Shown: positions 24,636 to 33,108 of the stretch, piece after piece | Layout of the letters: each line of letters opens with the position of its first letter | Position numbering within the stretch: position 1 is the stretch's first letter | Assembly (NCBI RefSeq): GCF_036227565.1 | Contig: NZ_CP109460.1 | Location: forward strand, 2,976,001-3,040,000 | Source: Streptomyces sp. NBC_01454 | Lineage (GTDB): Bacteria > Actinomycetota > Actinomycetes > Streptomycetales > Streptomycetaceae | Length of the DNA: 64,000 nt | Reading direction: 5' to 3' | The notes under the pieces: model-generated | The model's input: the letters and a program-made list of their open reading frames with translations, nothing else | Told to the model about the DNA's origin: nothing | Database searches by the model: none | Program-made: the position numbers and the translations under genes

Positions 24636-25413
24636 GGTAGATCACCAGTGTCTGGTCGGGCTGTTCGGCCAGGTGGAAGGCGGTGTAGGCGTACTCGACC
24701 GGGCCGTGTACCGGGTGGCGTAGCCGTTTGTGTCCGCTGTGGCGGGACTGCACCTCGTACTGGCCCCACCAGGCCCGCGCTTGTGCACTGCCCTCGGTCA
24801 ACTCGTCGATCAGCCGGGTGTATCGGGGGTCGGCGGGGTGGCGGCCGGCCTGGGTCCGGAGGCGGGCGAGCAGGCCGCGGGCCTCGGGTTCCCAGTCGAT
24901 GACGACGTCCCGGGCCACCGGTTCGAGGAACATCCAGCGGACGAAGTTTGCCGGCCGGGCCGCCTCGTCGCCGAGGAGCCGCGGGAACAGTTCGCCGGCT
25001 GCCCGGTTGTGGCTGAGCACGTCGTAGTTGCCGCCGATGAGGTACGCCGGGTTCGGCTGGAGCAGCAGCGGCACGGCTGCTGCCTCGGGCGTGAGCGGCT
25101 CGCGTTCCCCGGTTTCCGCCGCAGGCGGGTGACCGGCGAGCTGGAGGAGATGGGCGCGCTCGTGCCGGTCGAGCCGCAGCGCCTCGGCGAGCGCGGTCAG
25201 TACCTGTGCGGAGGCACGGATCTCCCGCCCCTGCTCCAGGTACGTGTACCAGGTGGCGCTCATCCCGGCCAGCAACGCCAACTCCTCCCGGCGCAGCCCC
25301 GGGGTCCGGCGGCGAGCGGTCCGCGGCAGGCCGACCTCGTCGGGCGTCAGGCGCTCCCGGCGGCTGCGCAGGAACGCAGCCAGCTGACGGCGTTGGTCCG
25401 GCGGCAGGGGCAT
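24580..25413 (-). CDS. XRE-family regulator with MmyB-like ligand domain
   Basis: 277 residues. The N-terminal helix-turn-helix is the MmyB type: [15 protein letters not shown], then [32 protein letters not shown]. From about residue 110 there is the PAS-like MmyB ligand-binding domain ([28 protein letters not shown] ... [10 protein letters not shown]), which in relatives binds fatty-acid-like ligands. Divergent from the short-chain dehydrogenase gene with a palindrome between them, the usual arrangement in which this regulator represses the dehydrogenase. The C-terminal 56 bases overlap the end of the glycosyltransferase gene on the other strand. Confidence 0.88.
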   Translation of the reverse strand: MPLPPDQRRQLAAFLRSRRERLTPDEVGLPRTARRRTPGLRREELALLAGMSATWYTYLEQGREIRASAQVLTALAEALRLDRHERAHLLQLAGHPPAAETGEREPLTPEAAAVPLLLQPNPAYLIGGNYDVLSHNRAAGELFPRLLGDEAARPANFVRWMFLEPVARDVVIDWEPEARGLLARLRTQAGRHPADPRYTRLIDELTEGSAQARAWWGQYEVQSRHSGHKRLRHPVHGPVEYAYTAFHLAEQPDQTLVIYLNVGEPAAGARSGGVPPR

Positions 25414-25430
25414 GGCCAGAACTCCCAGTT

Positions 25431-25450
25431 CCAGAATAAATGCATTCTGG
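25431..25450. promoter_or_regulatory. Operator palindrome between XRE and dehydrogenase genes
   Basis: CCAGAAT (25431-25437) and ATTCTGG (25444-25450) form a perfect 7-bp inverted repeat with a 6-base centre, 18 bases upstream of the regulator start and 116 upstream of the dehydrogenase start. Read towards the regulator it contains TATTCT, a possible -10 box. Confidence 0.6.
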
Positions 25451-25565
25451 ATACCAGGCTAAGCCTCCCGGAGACTTCCTGTCCTGGGTGTCCGCGGGCG
25501 CAGGCTCTTCATGAGCCGCCGCCCCGGCCTCGCACCCCGACGTACTGAACAGGAAGGAAGTCCTC

Positions 25566-26303
25566 ATGGCCGGAACAGAGGGCAAAGTGGTGGCGATCAC
25601 GGGAGCCAGCAGTGGCATCGGGGAGGCGACCGCGCTGCTGCTCGCCGAGCGAGGCGCGCGACTGGTGCTCGGCGCGCGCCGGTCCCCGCGTCTGGCGGAG
25701 CTGGTGGCCCGGATCGAGAAGGCGGGTGGCACGGCCGTGCAGATCCGTACCGATGTGACCCGGCCGGACGACCTGCACGCGCTGGTGGCGCTGGCCACCG
25801 AGCGCTTCGGCCGGCTCGATGTGCTGGTCAGCAACGCCGGGGTCGGCACCATCTCGCCGCTCGACGATCTGCGCGTCGAGGAGTGGGACCACATGATCGA
25901 CGTCAATGTGAAGGGGGTGCTGCACGGCATCGCCGCCGCGCTGCCGGTCTTCCGCGCGCAAGGCGCCGGACACTTCGTCACCACCGCCTCCACGGCCGCC
26001 TTCCGCATCGTCCCGACCATGGCGGTCTACGCGGCCAGCAAATTCGCGGTCCGGGCCCTGTGCGAAGGGCTGCGCCAGGAGGCCGGCGACGCCCTGCGGG
26101 TGACCACCGTCTCGCCCGGCGCGATCGCCACGGACTTCGCCGAGGCGTCCTCCAACAGCCGGGTCCGGGCGGAGATCACGAAGATGCGGGACGACCTCGC
26201 CATCCCGCCGGACGCGATCGCCCGGGCCATCGCGTTCGCCATCGAACAGCCCGCCGCCGTCGATGTGAACGAGATCGTCGTGCGTCCCACGGCCCAGAGC
26301 TGA
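25566..26303 (+). CDS. Short-chain dehydrogenase/reductase (classical SDR)
   Basis: 245 residues. NAD(P)-binding TGASSGIGEA at residues 11-20, an Arg-Arg after the second strand (GARRSPRL) that favours NADP, NAG motif in VSNAGVGT, catalytic Ser in TTASTAAF and YAASK with Tyr at about residue 155. Sequence resembles clavulanate-dehydrogenase-like and YdfG-like SDRs of broad carbonyl specificity. Good ribosome site (AGGAAGG) upstream. Probably controlled by the divergent XRE regulator; ligand or substrate may be the same compound class. Confidence 0.9.
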   Translation: MAGTEGKVVAITGASSGIGEATALLLAERGARLVLGARRSPRLAELVARIEKAGGTAVQIRTDVTRPDDLHALVALATERFGRLDVLVSNAGVGTISPLDDLRVEEWDHMIDVNVKGVLHGIAAALPVFRAQGAGHFVTTASTAAFRIVPTMAVYAASKFAVRALCEGLRQEAGDALRVTTVSPGAIATDFAEASSNSRVRAEITKMRDDLAIPPDAIARAIAFAIEQPAAVDVNEIVVRPTAQS

Positions 26304-26389
26304 CCGCCGTCCCACTACCCGGAGCTGACCGCCGTCCCACTGCCGGGAGCTGGCCGCCGTCCGACGGCCCGGAGCTGACCGCTGCCCGG
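26298..26389. repeat. 25-bp tandem repeat (about 3.7 copies) after the SDR gene
   Basis: Units start at 26298, 26323, 26348 and 26373 with consensus beginning AGCTGACCGCCGTCCCACT. The array begins in the last codons of the SDR gene and ends at the stop of the convergent methyltransferase gene. Imperfect copies, with more substitutions in the third. Function unknown. Confidence 0.8.
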
Positions 26390-26390
26390 G

Positions 26391-27128
26391 TCAGTCGGAC
26401 GTGCGCCGCAGCACCAGGCAGACGAAGCCGAAGGTGTCCCGGTAGACGCGCAGCCATTCGGTGCGGCGGAGGGTGGCCGTCTCGAGCGCCTGCGGGCTGT
26501 CCGGGTCGTCGGGGTGGTCCAGGGCCCAGGAGGCCAGCGAGCCCCAGCAGGCCCACTCGTAGTCGTCCAGTTCGCGGCGGGTGCTGACGTGGCCGTGGAC
26601 GGGAGTCCAGCCGTCGGCGGCCACGCGGTCCACCGTGGTGGCCAGGTCGGTGAAGTCCCCCAGCATCTCGACGGCCTCCGGCGACGGGCTGCGTTCCCAG
26701 ATGCCGTCGCCGATGAGCACGCGTCCGCCGGGAGCCAGGTGTGCGCGTGCGGCCGCGAGGGTGGGGAGCAGGCCGCCGAAGGCGTGGGCGGCCCCGACGC
26801 TGAGCACCAGGTCGAAGGTGTGCGGAGCGGAGAAGTCTTCCGCCGGTCGGCAGTGGAGGGCGAGGCGGTCCTGGACGCCGAGATTGCGTGCGGACTCGTG
26901 GGCCTGCGCCAGGGCGTCCTCGGAGAGGTCGACGCCCTCGGCGTGCAGGCGCGGGTGCGCGGCCAGGGCGCGCAGCAGCCATTCCCCGGTGCCGCAACCG
27001 AGGTCAAGGATCCGCTCGTCGCCTCGCGGCAGGGCGCGTTCCAGCAGTTGGCGCACGGAGTCGTCGTCGAGCGGGGACTTGATCGGGTGGCCGGCATGGG
27101 CGATCCGGGACATCTGTTCACGGTTCAC
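26391..27128 (-). CDS. SAM-dependent class I methyltransferase
   Basis: 245 residues from GTG 27128; ATG 27113 (MSRIAHAGHPIKSP) is an equally good start. Motif I ILDLGCGTGEWLL near residue 40, motif II acidic residue in HAEGVDLSEDAL, and VLSVGAAHAFGG and LAPGGRVLIGDGIWE following. The WERSPSPEAVEMLGD and DDYEWACWGSLA segments are like small-molecule methyltransferases of the UbiE/CoQ type. The substrate is not identifiable. No co-transcribed partner. Confidence 0.85.
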   Translation of the reverse strand: MNREQMSRIAHAGHPIKSPLDDDSVRQLLERALPRGDERILDLGCGTGEWLLRALAAHPRLHAEGVDLSEDALAQAHESARNLGVQDRLALHCRPAEDFSAPHTFDLVLSVGAAHAFGGLLPTLAAARAHLAPGGRVLIGDGIWERSPSPEAVEMLGDFTDLATTVDRVAADGWTPVHGHVSTRRELDDYEWACWGSLASWALDHPDDPDSPQALETATLRRTEWLRVYRDTFGFVCLVLRRTSD

Positions 27129-27403
27129 CGGCGCAGCTTGTCAGCGTCGGGGAGCGCGCACATCTGGTTTTCCGCAGCGCTTCGGACGCCTGTCGGGTGT
27201 CCAACGGGCGGGCCGGGAGGGGGAGACCGCACCCCGGCACGGGCCCGGCCGACGAGCGCCGCGGGCGGGGCGGGCGGGGCGCCTCGCCGGAATGACGCGC
27301 TGCTTTCCGTTCCGGGAAGTCACGGACGGTAGCTTTGGTGTGTCCGTGTGCATTTCATGGGACGGGCCGATGTCTCCGGTACGCGCATTCACCAGGGAGT
27401 GAG

Positions 27404-28441
27404 ATGAGTCGATCTGGCACGGTCCGCCGGGGCGGTCGCGGGGTGCGCGGAGGAATTCTCGGGCCGGCCGGAATTCTGGTCGCGTGCGCGTTGCTCGGCA
27501 CGGCGTGCGGTACCTCCCCTACGCATTCCGCTCTCTCGGCGGACGCGAGCGCCGATACCTCGACGTCCTTTGCGCGGCTGGTGGATGTCGGCCAGGGGCG
27601 CAAGATGTATCTGGAGTGCCACGGCAGCGGATCGCCGACGGTCATTCTTGTGCCGGGGCTCGTTGCCGCCGCCGATACCTGGAGATATGTGCGTGGCCCC
27701 GCCGGCACGATGAAGGCCAGCAGTTCCGCCGTATATCCCGGGGTGGGGCGGTTCACCCGCGTCTGTTCCTACGATCGTCCGGGAACGGCACGGGAGAGCG
27801 GCAAGCCCACCACCTCGACGTCGGTCCCTCAGCCCACGACGCCGCGTGCTGACGTCGCGGACCTGCACACGCTGCTGACCACGGCGAAGGTGCCCGGCCC
27901 CTATGTGCTGGTGGGGTGGTCGGCGGGCGGCCCGATCGTCAGGATCTATGCCGGTGAGTATCCGCAAGACGTGTCCGGGCTCGTGCTTGTGGACGCCGAG
28001 ACGGAATTCCTGCAATCGCGGCTCACGCCGGGGCAGTTCGCGACCTTTCTGGCGCTGGAGCGCAGCGACGACAAGAAGCGCATCGCCCAGTGGAAGGATG
28101 TGGAAAGGCAGGACCCGGCGACCGTCTTCGGGCAGGTGCGGGCCGCTCCGCCCGTGCCGAAAGTGCCGGTGGTCGTGCTGACCGGGGATGAATTCGATCC
28201 CCGGGCATTTCGTGCCCGTCTGCCGGCCGGTGCCCCGGCGGACTATCCGCAGGTCTTCTGGCGGGCACAACTCGCCTCGCAGGGAGATCTCGCGCGGAAG
28301 TTTCCCGGAGCGCGGCACATCACGAAGACGAGGAGTGACCACAACATCCAGAACAATCAGCCGCAGCTTGTCATCGATGCGGTGCGTGAGGTGGTCGGTA
28401 AGGCCCGTCGGCGGCAGAGTGGTGAGCCGTCCGCTTCGTGA
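27404..28441 (+). CDS. Exported alpha/beta-hydrolase, possibly a lipoprotein
   Basis: 345 residues with GGGAG upstream of ATG 27404. An N-terminal basic segment, hydrophobic core (GPAGILVACALLGTAC) and a cysteine at about residue 35 suggest export; the GTAC context is a poor lipobox. The alpha/beta-hydrolase domain has VILVPGLVAAADTW (oxyanion region), RVCSYDRPGTA, the nucleophile elbow GWSAGGPI, LVDAE and a late RSDHNIQ that supplies His. Such enzymes hydrolyse esters or, less often, lactones. The codon use around 27640-27790 is somewhat AT-richer than the core genes. Confidence 0.82.
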   Translation: MSRSGTVRRGGRGVRGGILGPAGILVACALLGTACGTSPTHSALSADASADTSTSFARLVDVGQGRKMYLECHGSGSPTVILVPGLVAAADTWRYVRGPAGTMKASSSAVYPGVGRFTRVCSYDRPGTARESGKPTTSTSVPQPTTPRADVADLHTLLTTAKVPGPYVLVGWSAGGPIVRIYAGEYPQDVSGLVLVDAETEFLQSRLTPGQFATFLALERSDDKKRIAQWKDVERQDPATVFGQVRAAPPVPKVPVVVLTGDEFDPRAFRARLPAGAPADYPQVFWRAQLASQGDLARKFPGARHITKTRSDHNIQNNQPQLVIDAVREVVGKARRRQSGEPSAS

Positions 28442-28468
28442 CGGCGGGCGGGCGAGTGGCGGGTCCTG

Positions 28469-28906
28469 CTATGTCCGCGTGGCGCCGTACCGGTGGTACA
28501 GCGCGTTGATCTGGCGGATCCAGAATTCTTCCTTCGCGGCCTTGGACGCTTTGGGCGGCAGCAGGCCCAGCTCTTTGGCGAGTTCGTAGAATCCGGATCC
28601 GGCGTCGTTGGCGCCCAGGTAGTGCACCAGGGCCGAGAGCATGAGCCGTGGCGCGGCAGGGTCACGTTCGTGGTCGCGTTCGCGTTCGTGGTCGCGTAAG
28701 ACGATCAGGCCGAGCAGACGGCCCATCGCGGCTCGCTCGGCGGGGAGTTCGAAGTCGAACGGCCGACATCCCGTTCGCCGCTCCAGCGTGAAGTTGAGTT
28801 CGGTGTACGTCGTGACCTTGCCGAGCCTGGCCCGCTCGATGAGGAACTTCGTGCCGGCTTCGGTGAGTTGATCCCATTCGAGGTCGTCGCGGCCGTAAAG
28901 AGACAT
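28469..28906 (-). CDS. Unknown protein divergent from the type IV restriction gene
   Basis: 145 residues; ATG 28906 has AGGGGGA 6-7 bases upstream (an ATG six bases earlier lacks spacing). It starts MSLYGRDDLEWDQLTEAGTK, then FLIERARLGKVTTYTELNFTLERRTG, RAAMGRLLGLIV and LMLSALVHYLGANDAGSGFY, LAKELGLLPPKAS. The GKVTTYTELN segment recalls the winged-helix part of alkyltransferase-like (MGMT) proteins, but the catalytic PCHR motif is absent. A short in-frame duplication (RDHER twice) sits in the middle. I do not recognise a named family. Divergent placement next to a modification-dependent endonuclease suggests a defence-related partner; this is inference. Confidence 0.7.
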   Translation of the reverse strand: MSLYGRDDLEWDQLTEAGTKFLIERARLGKVTTYTELNFTLERRTGCRPFDFELPAERAAMGRLLGLIVLRDHERERDHERDPAAPRLMLSALVHYLGANDAGSGFYELAKELGLLPPKASKAAKEEFWIRQINALYHRYGATRT

Positions 28907-29092
28907 CTGCATTCCCCCTGGGCGATGCCGGTCAGGCCCGGCCGATGCGGTCCGGTCGCGCGAAAGTACAGCGTGGGGCGGGCGGCCCACAATCCTTGGC
29001 GCCGGCTTCCGTTCCGGCCTCCGTTCCCCTCCTGGCGGGAGAGGAGAGCCGCGGCTGGGGACCGGACCGCGGAGGCTTCTAGAGTCCCTGTC

Positions 29093-29995
29093 ATGGACTG
29101 GATGGAACGGGTGGGGAAGCTGCGGCAGTGGGCGCAGAACGGGGCGCGGGCGCCGCACAAACCGCTGCTCATGCTCTATGCGTTGGGGCGGTTCCAGCGG
29201 GAGCCGCAACAGCCGATGCGCTACTCGGAGATCGAGCACGAGCTGAGCGCACTGCTGCAGGATTACGGGCCGACGCACCGGACCTCGCCCGCCTATCCGT
29301 TCCACCATCTGGTCAGTGACGGGGTCTGGGAGGTGCGTACCGACAGTGGTGGCGGCAGCCCGGGGACGGGGGTCCGGGTGCTGCGGGAGAGCGGGGCGCG
29401 GGGGCAGCTGGCCGCGGGGCTGCGTGGTGCGCTCTCGGACGATCCGGCGCTGGTCGGACGGCTGGCACAGCTGCTGCTGGAGCGGCATTTCCCGCCGTCG
29501 AGCCATCCGGACATCGCCGCTGCCGTCGGGCTCGACCTGGAGCCGGCGGACGGGTTGGGGGCCGCCGCCGGGCCGGCTGCCCGGCGCCGGCGGGCGGCCG
29601 AACTGCGCAGGCAGGTGCTCATCGCCTACGAATACCGCTGCGCCTTCTGCGGCTTCGACGGTTCGCTCGGCCGGGTGCCGGTCGGGCTGGAGGCCGCGCA
29701 CGTCCGGTGGTGGGCGTTCCGCGGGCCGGACGACCTCGCCAACTGTCTGTGCCTGTGCTCGCTGCACCACAAGCTGTTCGACAGAGGGGTGCTGGGCCTG
29801 GATTCCGGCCGGCGGATCACCGTGTCCCGGGAGTTCGTCGGGCAGAGCCGGACGGCACGTGAGCAGGTGCTCGGCCTCACCGGACGTGCCCTGATCGGGC
29901 CGCAGCAGGGCAGCGCACGGGTCGCCCCCGCCCACATCACCTGGCACACCGCGCAGGTCTTCCGTGGTGAGCCGCGGGTGCCGGAGTGCGTCTGA
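29093..29995 (+). CDS. Type IV restriction endonuclease: sulfur-binding domain plus HNH nuclease
   Basis: 300 residues. The N-terminal 180 residues match the sulfur-binding-domain proteins typified by ScoMcrA and SprMcrA (APHKPLLMLYALGRFQ, then HRTSPAYPFHHLVSDGVWEV and ERHFPPSSHPDI), which read phosphorothioate DNA made by Dnd systems. The C-terminal HNH nuclease has CAFCGFDG, GLEAAHVRWW and LCSLHHKLFDRGVLGLD, giving the zinc-ribbon CxxC and the catalytic His/Asn/His set. The end RVAPAHITWHTAQVFRGEPR is also family-typical. Expected role: cut incoming phosphorothioate- (and in ScoMcrA also methyl-) modified DNA. No dnd genes are in the window, as expected since host self-modification would be lethal. 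Confidence 0.88.
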   Translation: MDWMERVGKLRQWAQNGARAPHKPLLMLYALGRFQREPQQPMRYSEIEHELSALLQDYGPTHRTSPAYPFHHLVSDGVWEVRTDSGGGSPGTGVRVLRESGARGQLAAGLRGALSDDPALVGRLAQLLLERHFPPSSHPDIAAAVGLDLEPADGLGAAAGPAARRRRAAELRRQVLIAYEYRCAFCGFDGSLGRVPVGLEAAHVRWWAFRGPDDLANCLCLCSLHHKLFDRGVLGLDSGRRITVSREFVGQSRTAREQVLGLTGRALIGPQQGSARVAPAHITWHTAQVFRGEPRVPECV

Positions 29996-30014
29996 GCGGG
30001 GGCGCCGTCGGCGG

Positions 30015-31931
30015 TTACCGGGAGGCCGTGGGCACGGTGGCGTCGGGGTGCGGGCCGTAGGCCTTCAGGAAGCGGTCGCGGAAGGCGTCCATCCGCCAGA
30101 CCGGGGCCTGGTGGCCGGGGTTCAGGCTGGGGGTCCAGTGCCAGTTGGAGATCCGCTTCAGCACGTCGGGGTCGTGGGCGACGAGCGCGACCGGTACGTC
30201 CCGGCTGGCGTGGTCGCCGGAGACCTTCGCGACGGGCTGGTGGTCGCCGAGGAAGACGAGCACGGTGTTCTTGTTGCCGTACTTCTCAACGTACGAGATG
30301 AGGCTGTTGAGGGAGTACTGGATGGACTTGCCGTACTCGGTGCGCACCCGGTCGGTCTGCTGCCACACGTCCACGGGGTTCTTGCCGGCCTTCTCGATGG
30401 AGCGGTAGACGGAGCCGTCGCCGACCTTGTTCCAGGGGAGCGTCTTGGGAAGCGGCGCCCAGGGGTTGTGGCTGGAGGTCAGGATGATCTCGGACATCAG
30501 CGGCTTGTCGTGCGGCCGGCCGTTCTCCAGGCGCTGGAAGGCCGAGAGGCTGTACTGGTCGGGCATGGTCGACCAGCTGAACTTGGGTCCCTGGTAGCCG
30601 AGTTCCCGTGAGTCGTAGACGTGGTCGAGGCCGTAGAACTTGGCCTCCGGCCAGGCCTTGGTGACGCCGGGCATGATGCCGACGGTCCGCCAGGCGCCGG
30701 TGCGCCGGAAGGCCTTGGTGAGGCTGAGGTGGTCTCCGGCGGTGACGGTGCGGTAGCGCTGCTGGTTGTCGATCCACAGGCCGGACATGAAGGTGGAGTG
30801 GCCCAGCCAGCTGCTGCCGCCGTAGGTCGCCGAGGTGAGCCAGCCGCTGCGGGCCGAGAAGCCGGCCGCGCGCAGCCGCTTGGTGCCCTTCGCGAGCACC
30901 GCGTCGACGCCCGGCGCCATCAGCGGGTCCTGGACGGCGCTGCGGCCGTAGCTCTCGATGAAGGTGAAGATGACGTCCTTGCCGCGCAGTCCGGTCAGCA
31001 GCTTGCTGCCCGGGGTGCTGTGGTACGGGTCGGTGGAGGCCACCCGGGCGAACTCCCGCTCGTCCTTGAGGGTTGCGCTCACACCGTCCATCCGGGCCTG
31101 GACGAGGTCGGAGGTGCTCCGGGACGCGACCGGTGCGCCGGCTATCTGCAGGCCGAGCGCCGCGCAGAGGACCCAGGCGGTCCCGAGGACGAGGGTGGTG
31201 CCGGCGGCCGCGGCGCGATGGCGTGCCATGAGGTTGCTCAGCCGGACGACGGCGAGCGCCGTGAGGACGAGCAGGCCGAGCACCAGGACCACGGCGGCGA
31301 TCTCGACGCCGATCGCGCCGGCGCGGCCTATCGAGTCCTGGAGGAAGGAGGCGCCGTCGCCGAGCAGAGGCCAGTCGAACACGACATTGAAACCGCGGCC
31401 CAGCGCCTCGATGAAGCCGATGTCGAGGAAGTCCAGGACAGCCAGCAGGGCGAGGACCGCCCCGGCGAGGACCGCCGCCACCCGCCGGACCTGGCGCGGC
31501 AGGACGAGCAGCAGGGCGGCACCGGCTATGCCCTCGACCGGGATGCGGAGGAACTCGGCGGGTGTCAGGCGGGCGGGATCGTTCGGCAGCAGGAGGGTGG
31601 CGAGGACCAGCACGCCGGCCAGGACGGTGGTCGTCCATGCCAGCGTCCGCGCGGCGGCCGGGTGCCGCTCGCGCCAGCCGGGGCCGGGGGCGGGGGCTTC
31701 GGGTGCGGCGGGTGCGGGTGCGTCGGGTGCGGCGGTGTCCTGCTCACGTGGCGGGCCTTCCACGCCGTCCGGTGTCGCTTCCCCGGCGTCCGGTGTCGCT
31801 TCCCCGGCGTGCGGTGTCGCTTCCGCCGTGTCCGGGGGCGCCGCCTCCGGGCTGTCGTCCGGGGGCAGGTCCTCGGCCGCGGTGTTCCGCTCCTCCTGGG
31901 GCAGTTGGCGAGAGCTCGTGGTGTGCGACAC
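30015..31931 (-). CDS. Membrane-embedded sulfatase/phosphoglycerol-transferase-like protein
   Basis: 638 residues from GTG 31931 with GGAAGGA upstream. A Pro/Ala/Thr/Glu-rich N-terminal tail containing short repeats (GEATPDA type) precedes about four transmembrane segments (residues about 100-265). The outer domain has the alkaline-phosphatase-superfamily/LTA-synthase-like layout: DVIFTFIESYGRSAVQDPL, SSWLGHSTFMSG, EIILTSSHNPWAPLP and VLVFLGDHQP with metal-binding Asp/His. Such proteins transfer or hydrolyse phospho- or sulfo-groups of cell-envelope polymers. The nucleophile position appears to be in the GGSSW region. No partner gene identifies the substrate. Confidence 0.82.
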   Translation of the reverse strand: MSHTTSSRQLPQEERNTAAEDLPPDDSPEAAPPDTAEATPHAGEATPDAGEATPDGVEGPPREQDTAAPDAPAPAAPEAPAPGPGWRERHPAAARTLAWTTTVLAGVLVLATLLLPNDPARLTPAEFLRIPVEGIAGAALLLVLPRQVRRVAAVLAGAVLALLAVLDFLDIGFIEALGRGFNVVFDWPLLGDGASFLQDSIGRAGAIGVEIAAVVLVLGLLVLTALAVVRLSNLMARHRAAAAGTTLVLGTAWVLCAALGLQIAGAPVASRSTSDLVQARMDGVSATLKDEREFARVASTDPYHSTPGSKLLTGLRGKDVIFTFIESYGRSAVQDPLMAPGVDAVLAKGTKRLRAAGFSARSGWLTSATYGGSSWLGHSTFMSGLWIDNQQRYRTVTAGDHLSLTKAFRRTGAWRTVGIMPGVTKAWPEAKFYGLDHVYDSRELGYQGPKFSWSTMPDQYSLSAFQRLENGRPHDKPLMSEIILTSSHNPWAPLPKTLPWNKVGDGSVYRSIEKAGKNPVDVWQQTDRVRTEYGKSIQYSLNSLISYVEKYGNKNTVLVFLGDHQPVAKVSGDHASRDVPVALVAHDPDVLKRISNWHWTPSLNPGHQAPVWRMDAFRDRFLKAYGPHPDATVPTASR

Positions 31932-32065
31932 CCGAAGGTCCTTCCGTGCGAGGCCCGGTAATGGCACGGCGGACCGGACCCGGGAGGTCGGCGCCGTCGA
32001 TAGCTGTACGGGCGGCCGGCGGCTCGCGTTCAATCCGCAGGTCGTCGGCGGGGAAGAGGGGTGCC

Positions 32066-32106
32066 GGTGAGGGTGCGGGTGAGGGTGCGGGAGAGGGCGG
32101 GGCGGG
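32066..32106. repeat. G-rich direct repeat in an intergenic region
   Basis: Two exact 12-bp copies of GGTGAGGGTGCG (32066 and 32078) continue into further G-runs up to 32106. At least six runs of three or more G lie close together, so a quadruplex on the plus strand is possible. It sits between two minus-strand genes. Confidence 0.5.
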
Positions 32107-32168
32107 CCGGGCCGTCCCCCGATCGGCCCGGACCGTCCCGCCCGGTATGCGAGGCCCCGCCGCCCGGC

Positions 32169-32720
32169 TCAGACCGTGGCGGACTGCTCCTTTTCCGCCG
32201 GGTCGGCGGGGGAACGGCGAATGCGGCGGCGCTTTGTCACCAGGACCGCGGTCCGGGTCACCACCATGGCAAGGGACATGAAGACGAAGGCATTTGCGTA
32301 GACGTCCGGGCCGCTGAGCTCATGGTCGATGCTGAAGCGGATCAGCCCCTCGGTGAACCAGTGCTCGGCACCGTAGGCGAAAAGCACGCGGGCACCGGAA
32401 AGGACGATCCAGACGAGCGCGTAACCCACTCCCCCGGTGGTGTAGATGAGGCCGTCGGTACCGCGGTGGGCGGGGAGCAGAGCGCCCGCCACCAGGCCGC
32501 AGATCACGCCCATTCCGACGCCGATGAGCTGCAACGAGGGCGCGTTCCCCGAGGTCGGGAACGAGTGCACGAAGAGCACGATGATGACCGCGATCGCGAG
32601 CACGGAGCGCAGCATGCGCATATTGGTGACACGGCGGCGGCCGAGATCGGTCGCCAGGATGATGGCGAGGACCGTGCCGCCGGCGATGAGTGCAGTGACG
32701 AACTGACTCAGATGGTTCAT
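32169..32720 (-). CDS. Multi-span membrane protein (CcdC/DUF1453-like)
   Basis: 183 residues with about five hydrophobic segments, the first at the N-terminus (FVTALIAGGTVLAIILA) and further ones at residues about 40, 63, 95 and 145. The RRRVTNMRMLR loop after the first helix and GVGMGVICGLVAGALLP resemble the CcdC/DUF1453 family. Function unknown. Upstream of the sulfatase gene on the same strand but separated by about 240 bases, so probably a separate transcript. Confidence 0.75.
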   Translation of the reverse strand: MNHLSQFVTALIAGGTVLAIILATDLGRRRVTNMRMLRSVLAIAVIIVLFVHSFPTSGNAPSLQLIGVGMGVICGLVAGALLPAHRGTDGLIYTTGGVGYALVWIVLSGARVLFAYGAEHWFTEGLIRFSIDHELSGPDVYANAFVFMSLAMVVTRTAVLVTKRRRIRRSPADPAEKEQSATV

Positions 32721-32817
32721 GAAAATCGGGGCCCTTCGGCAATTCTTCGATAGCTGTCATTTCGGCGGTGTCCGCGAATTCCGGCACCAGCAGGTGGCCG
32801 CGGCACGGCACATGCGG

Positions 32818-32889
32818 CATTCGGCATTCGGCATTCGGCATTCGGGCACTGGGCATTGGGAATTCGCCATTGGGAATTGGACATTCGGG
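32818..32889. repeat. 7-bp CATTCGG microsatellite and degenerate copies
   Basis: Four perfect consecutive CATTCGG units (32818-32845) are followed by degenerate CATTGGG/AATTCGCCATTGGG copies to about 32889. The region is AT-richer than its surroundings. It lies about 100-170 bases upstream of the membrane protein start and 310-380 upstream of the histidine kinase. Confidence 0.8.
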
Positions 32890-32942
32890 GTCCGCGTTCC
32901 GCCGTCAACGACGCTACGGCGGCGGGCCGTTCCTGCGGGACA

Positions 32943-32982
32943 ACCGACCGGTGGATTCGGCTGTCCACCGGTCGGTGGACAG
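32943..32982. promoter_or_regulatory. Overlapping, mutually exclusive inverted repeats upstream of the kinase
   Basis: ACCGACCGGTGGA (32943-32955) pairs perfectly with TCCACCGGTCGGT (32964-32976), 13 bp; the same right arm also takes part in a second perfect repeat, CTGTCCACCG (32961-32970) with CGGTGGACAG (32973-32982). Three CGGTGGA half-sites result. Possibly an operator (for the response regulator encoded downstream) or a switchable RNA structure. Confidence 0.5.
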
Positions 32983-33108
32983 CGCCGCGGAGGACGGCGG
33001 GAGAAGGTGAGGAGGCGGGTGATAGGACTGTGGCGCGCTCGCACGAGGCCCGGCGCCGCACCACGCCCCGGTGCCGCCGGCGCCCGGGCGGAGCCGATCG
33101 CAACACCG

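Noticed and set aside
23397-28441. Glycosyltransferase, SDR, methyltransferase and hydrolase as a biosynthetic cluster
   Set aside because: The genes face different directions, have separate regulators, and there is no scaffold-building enzyme such as PKS, NRPS or terpene synthase.
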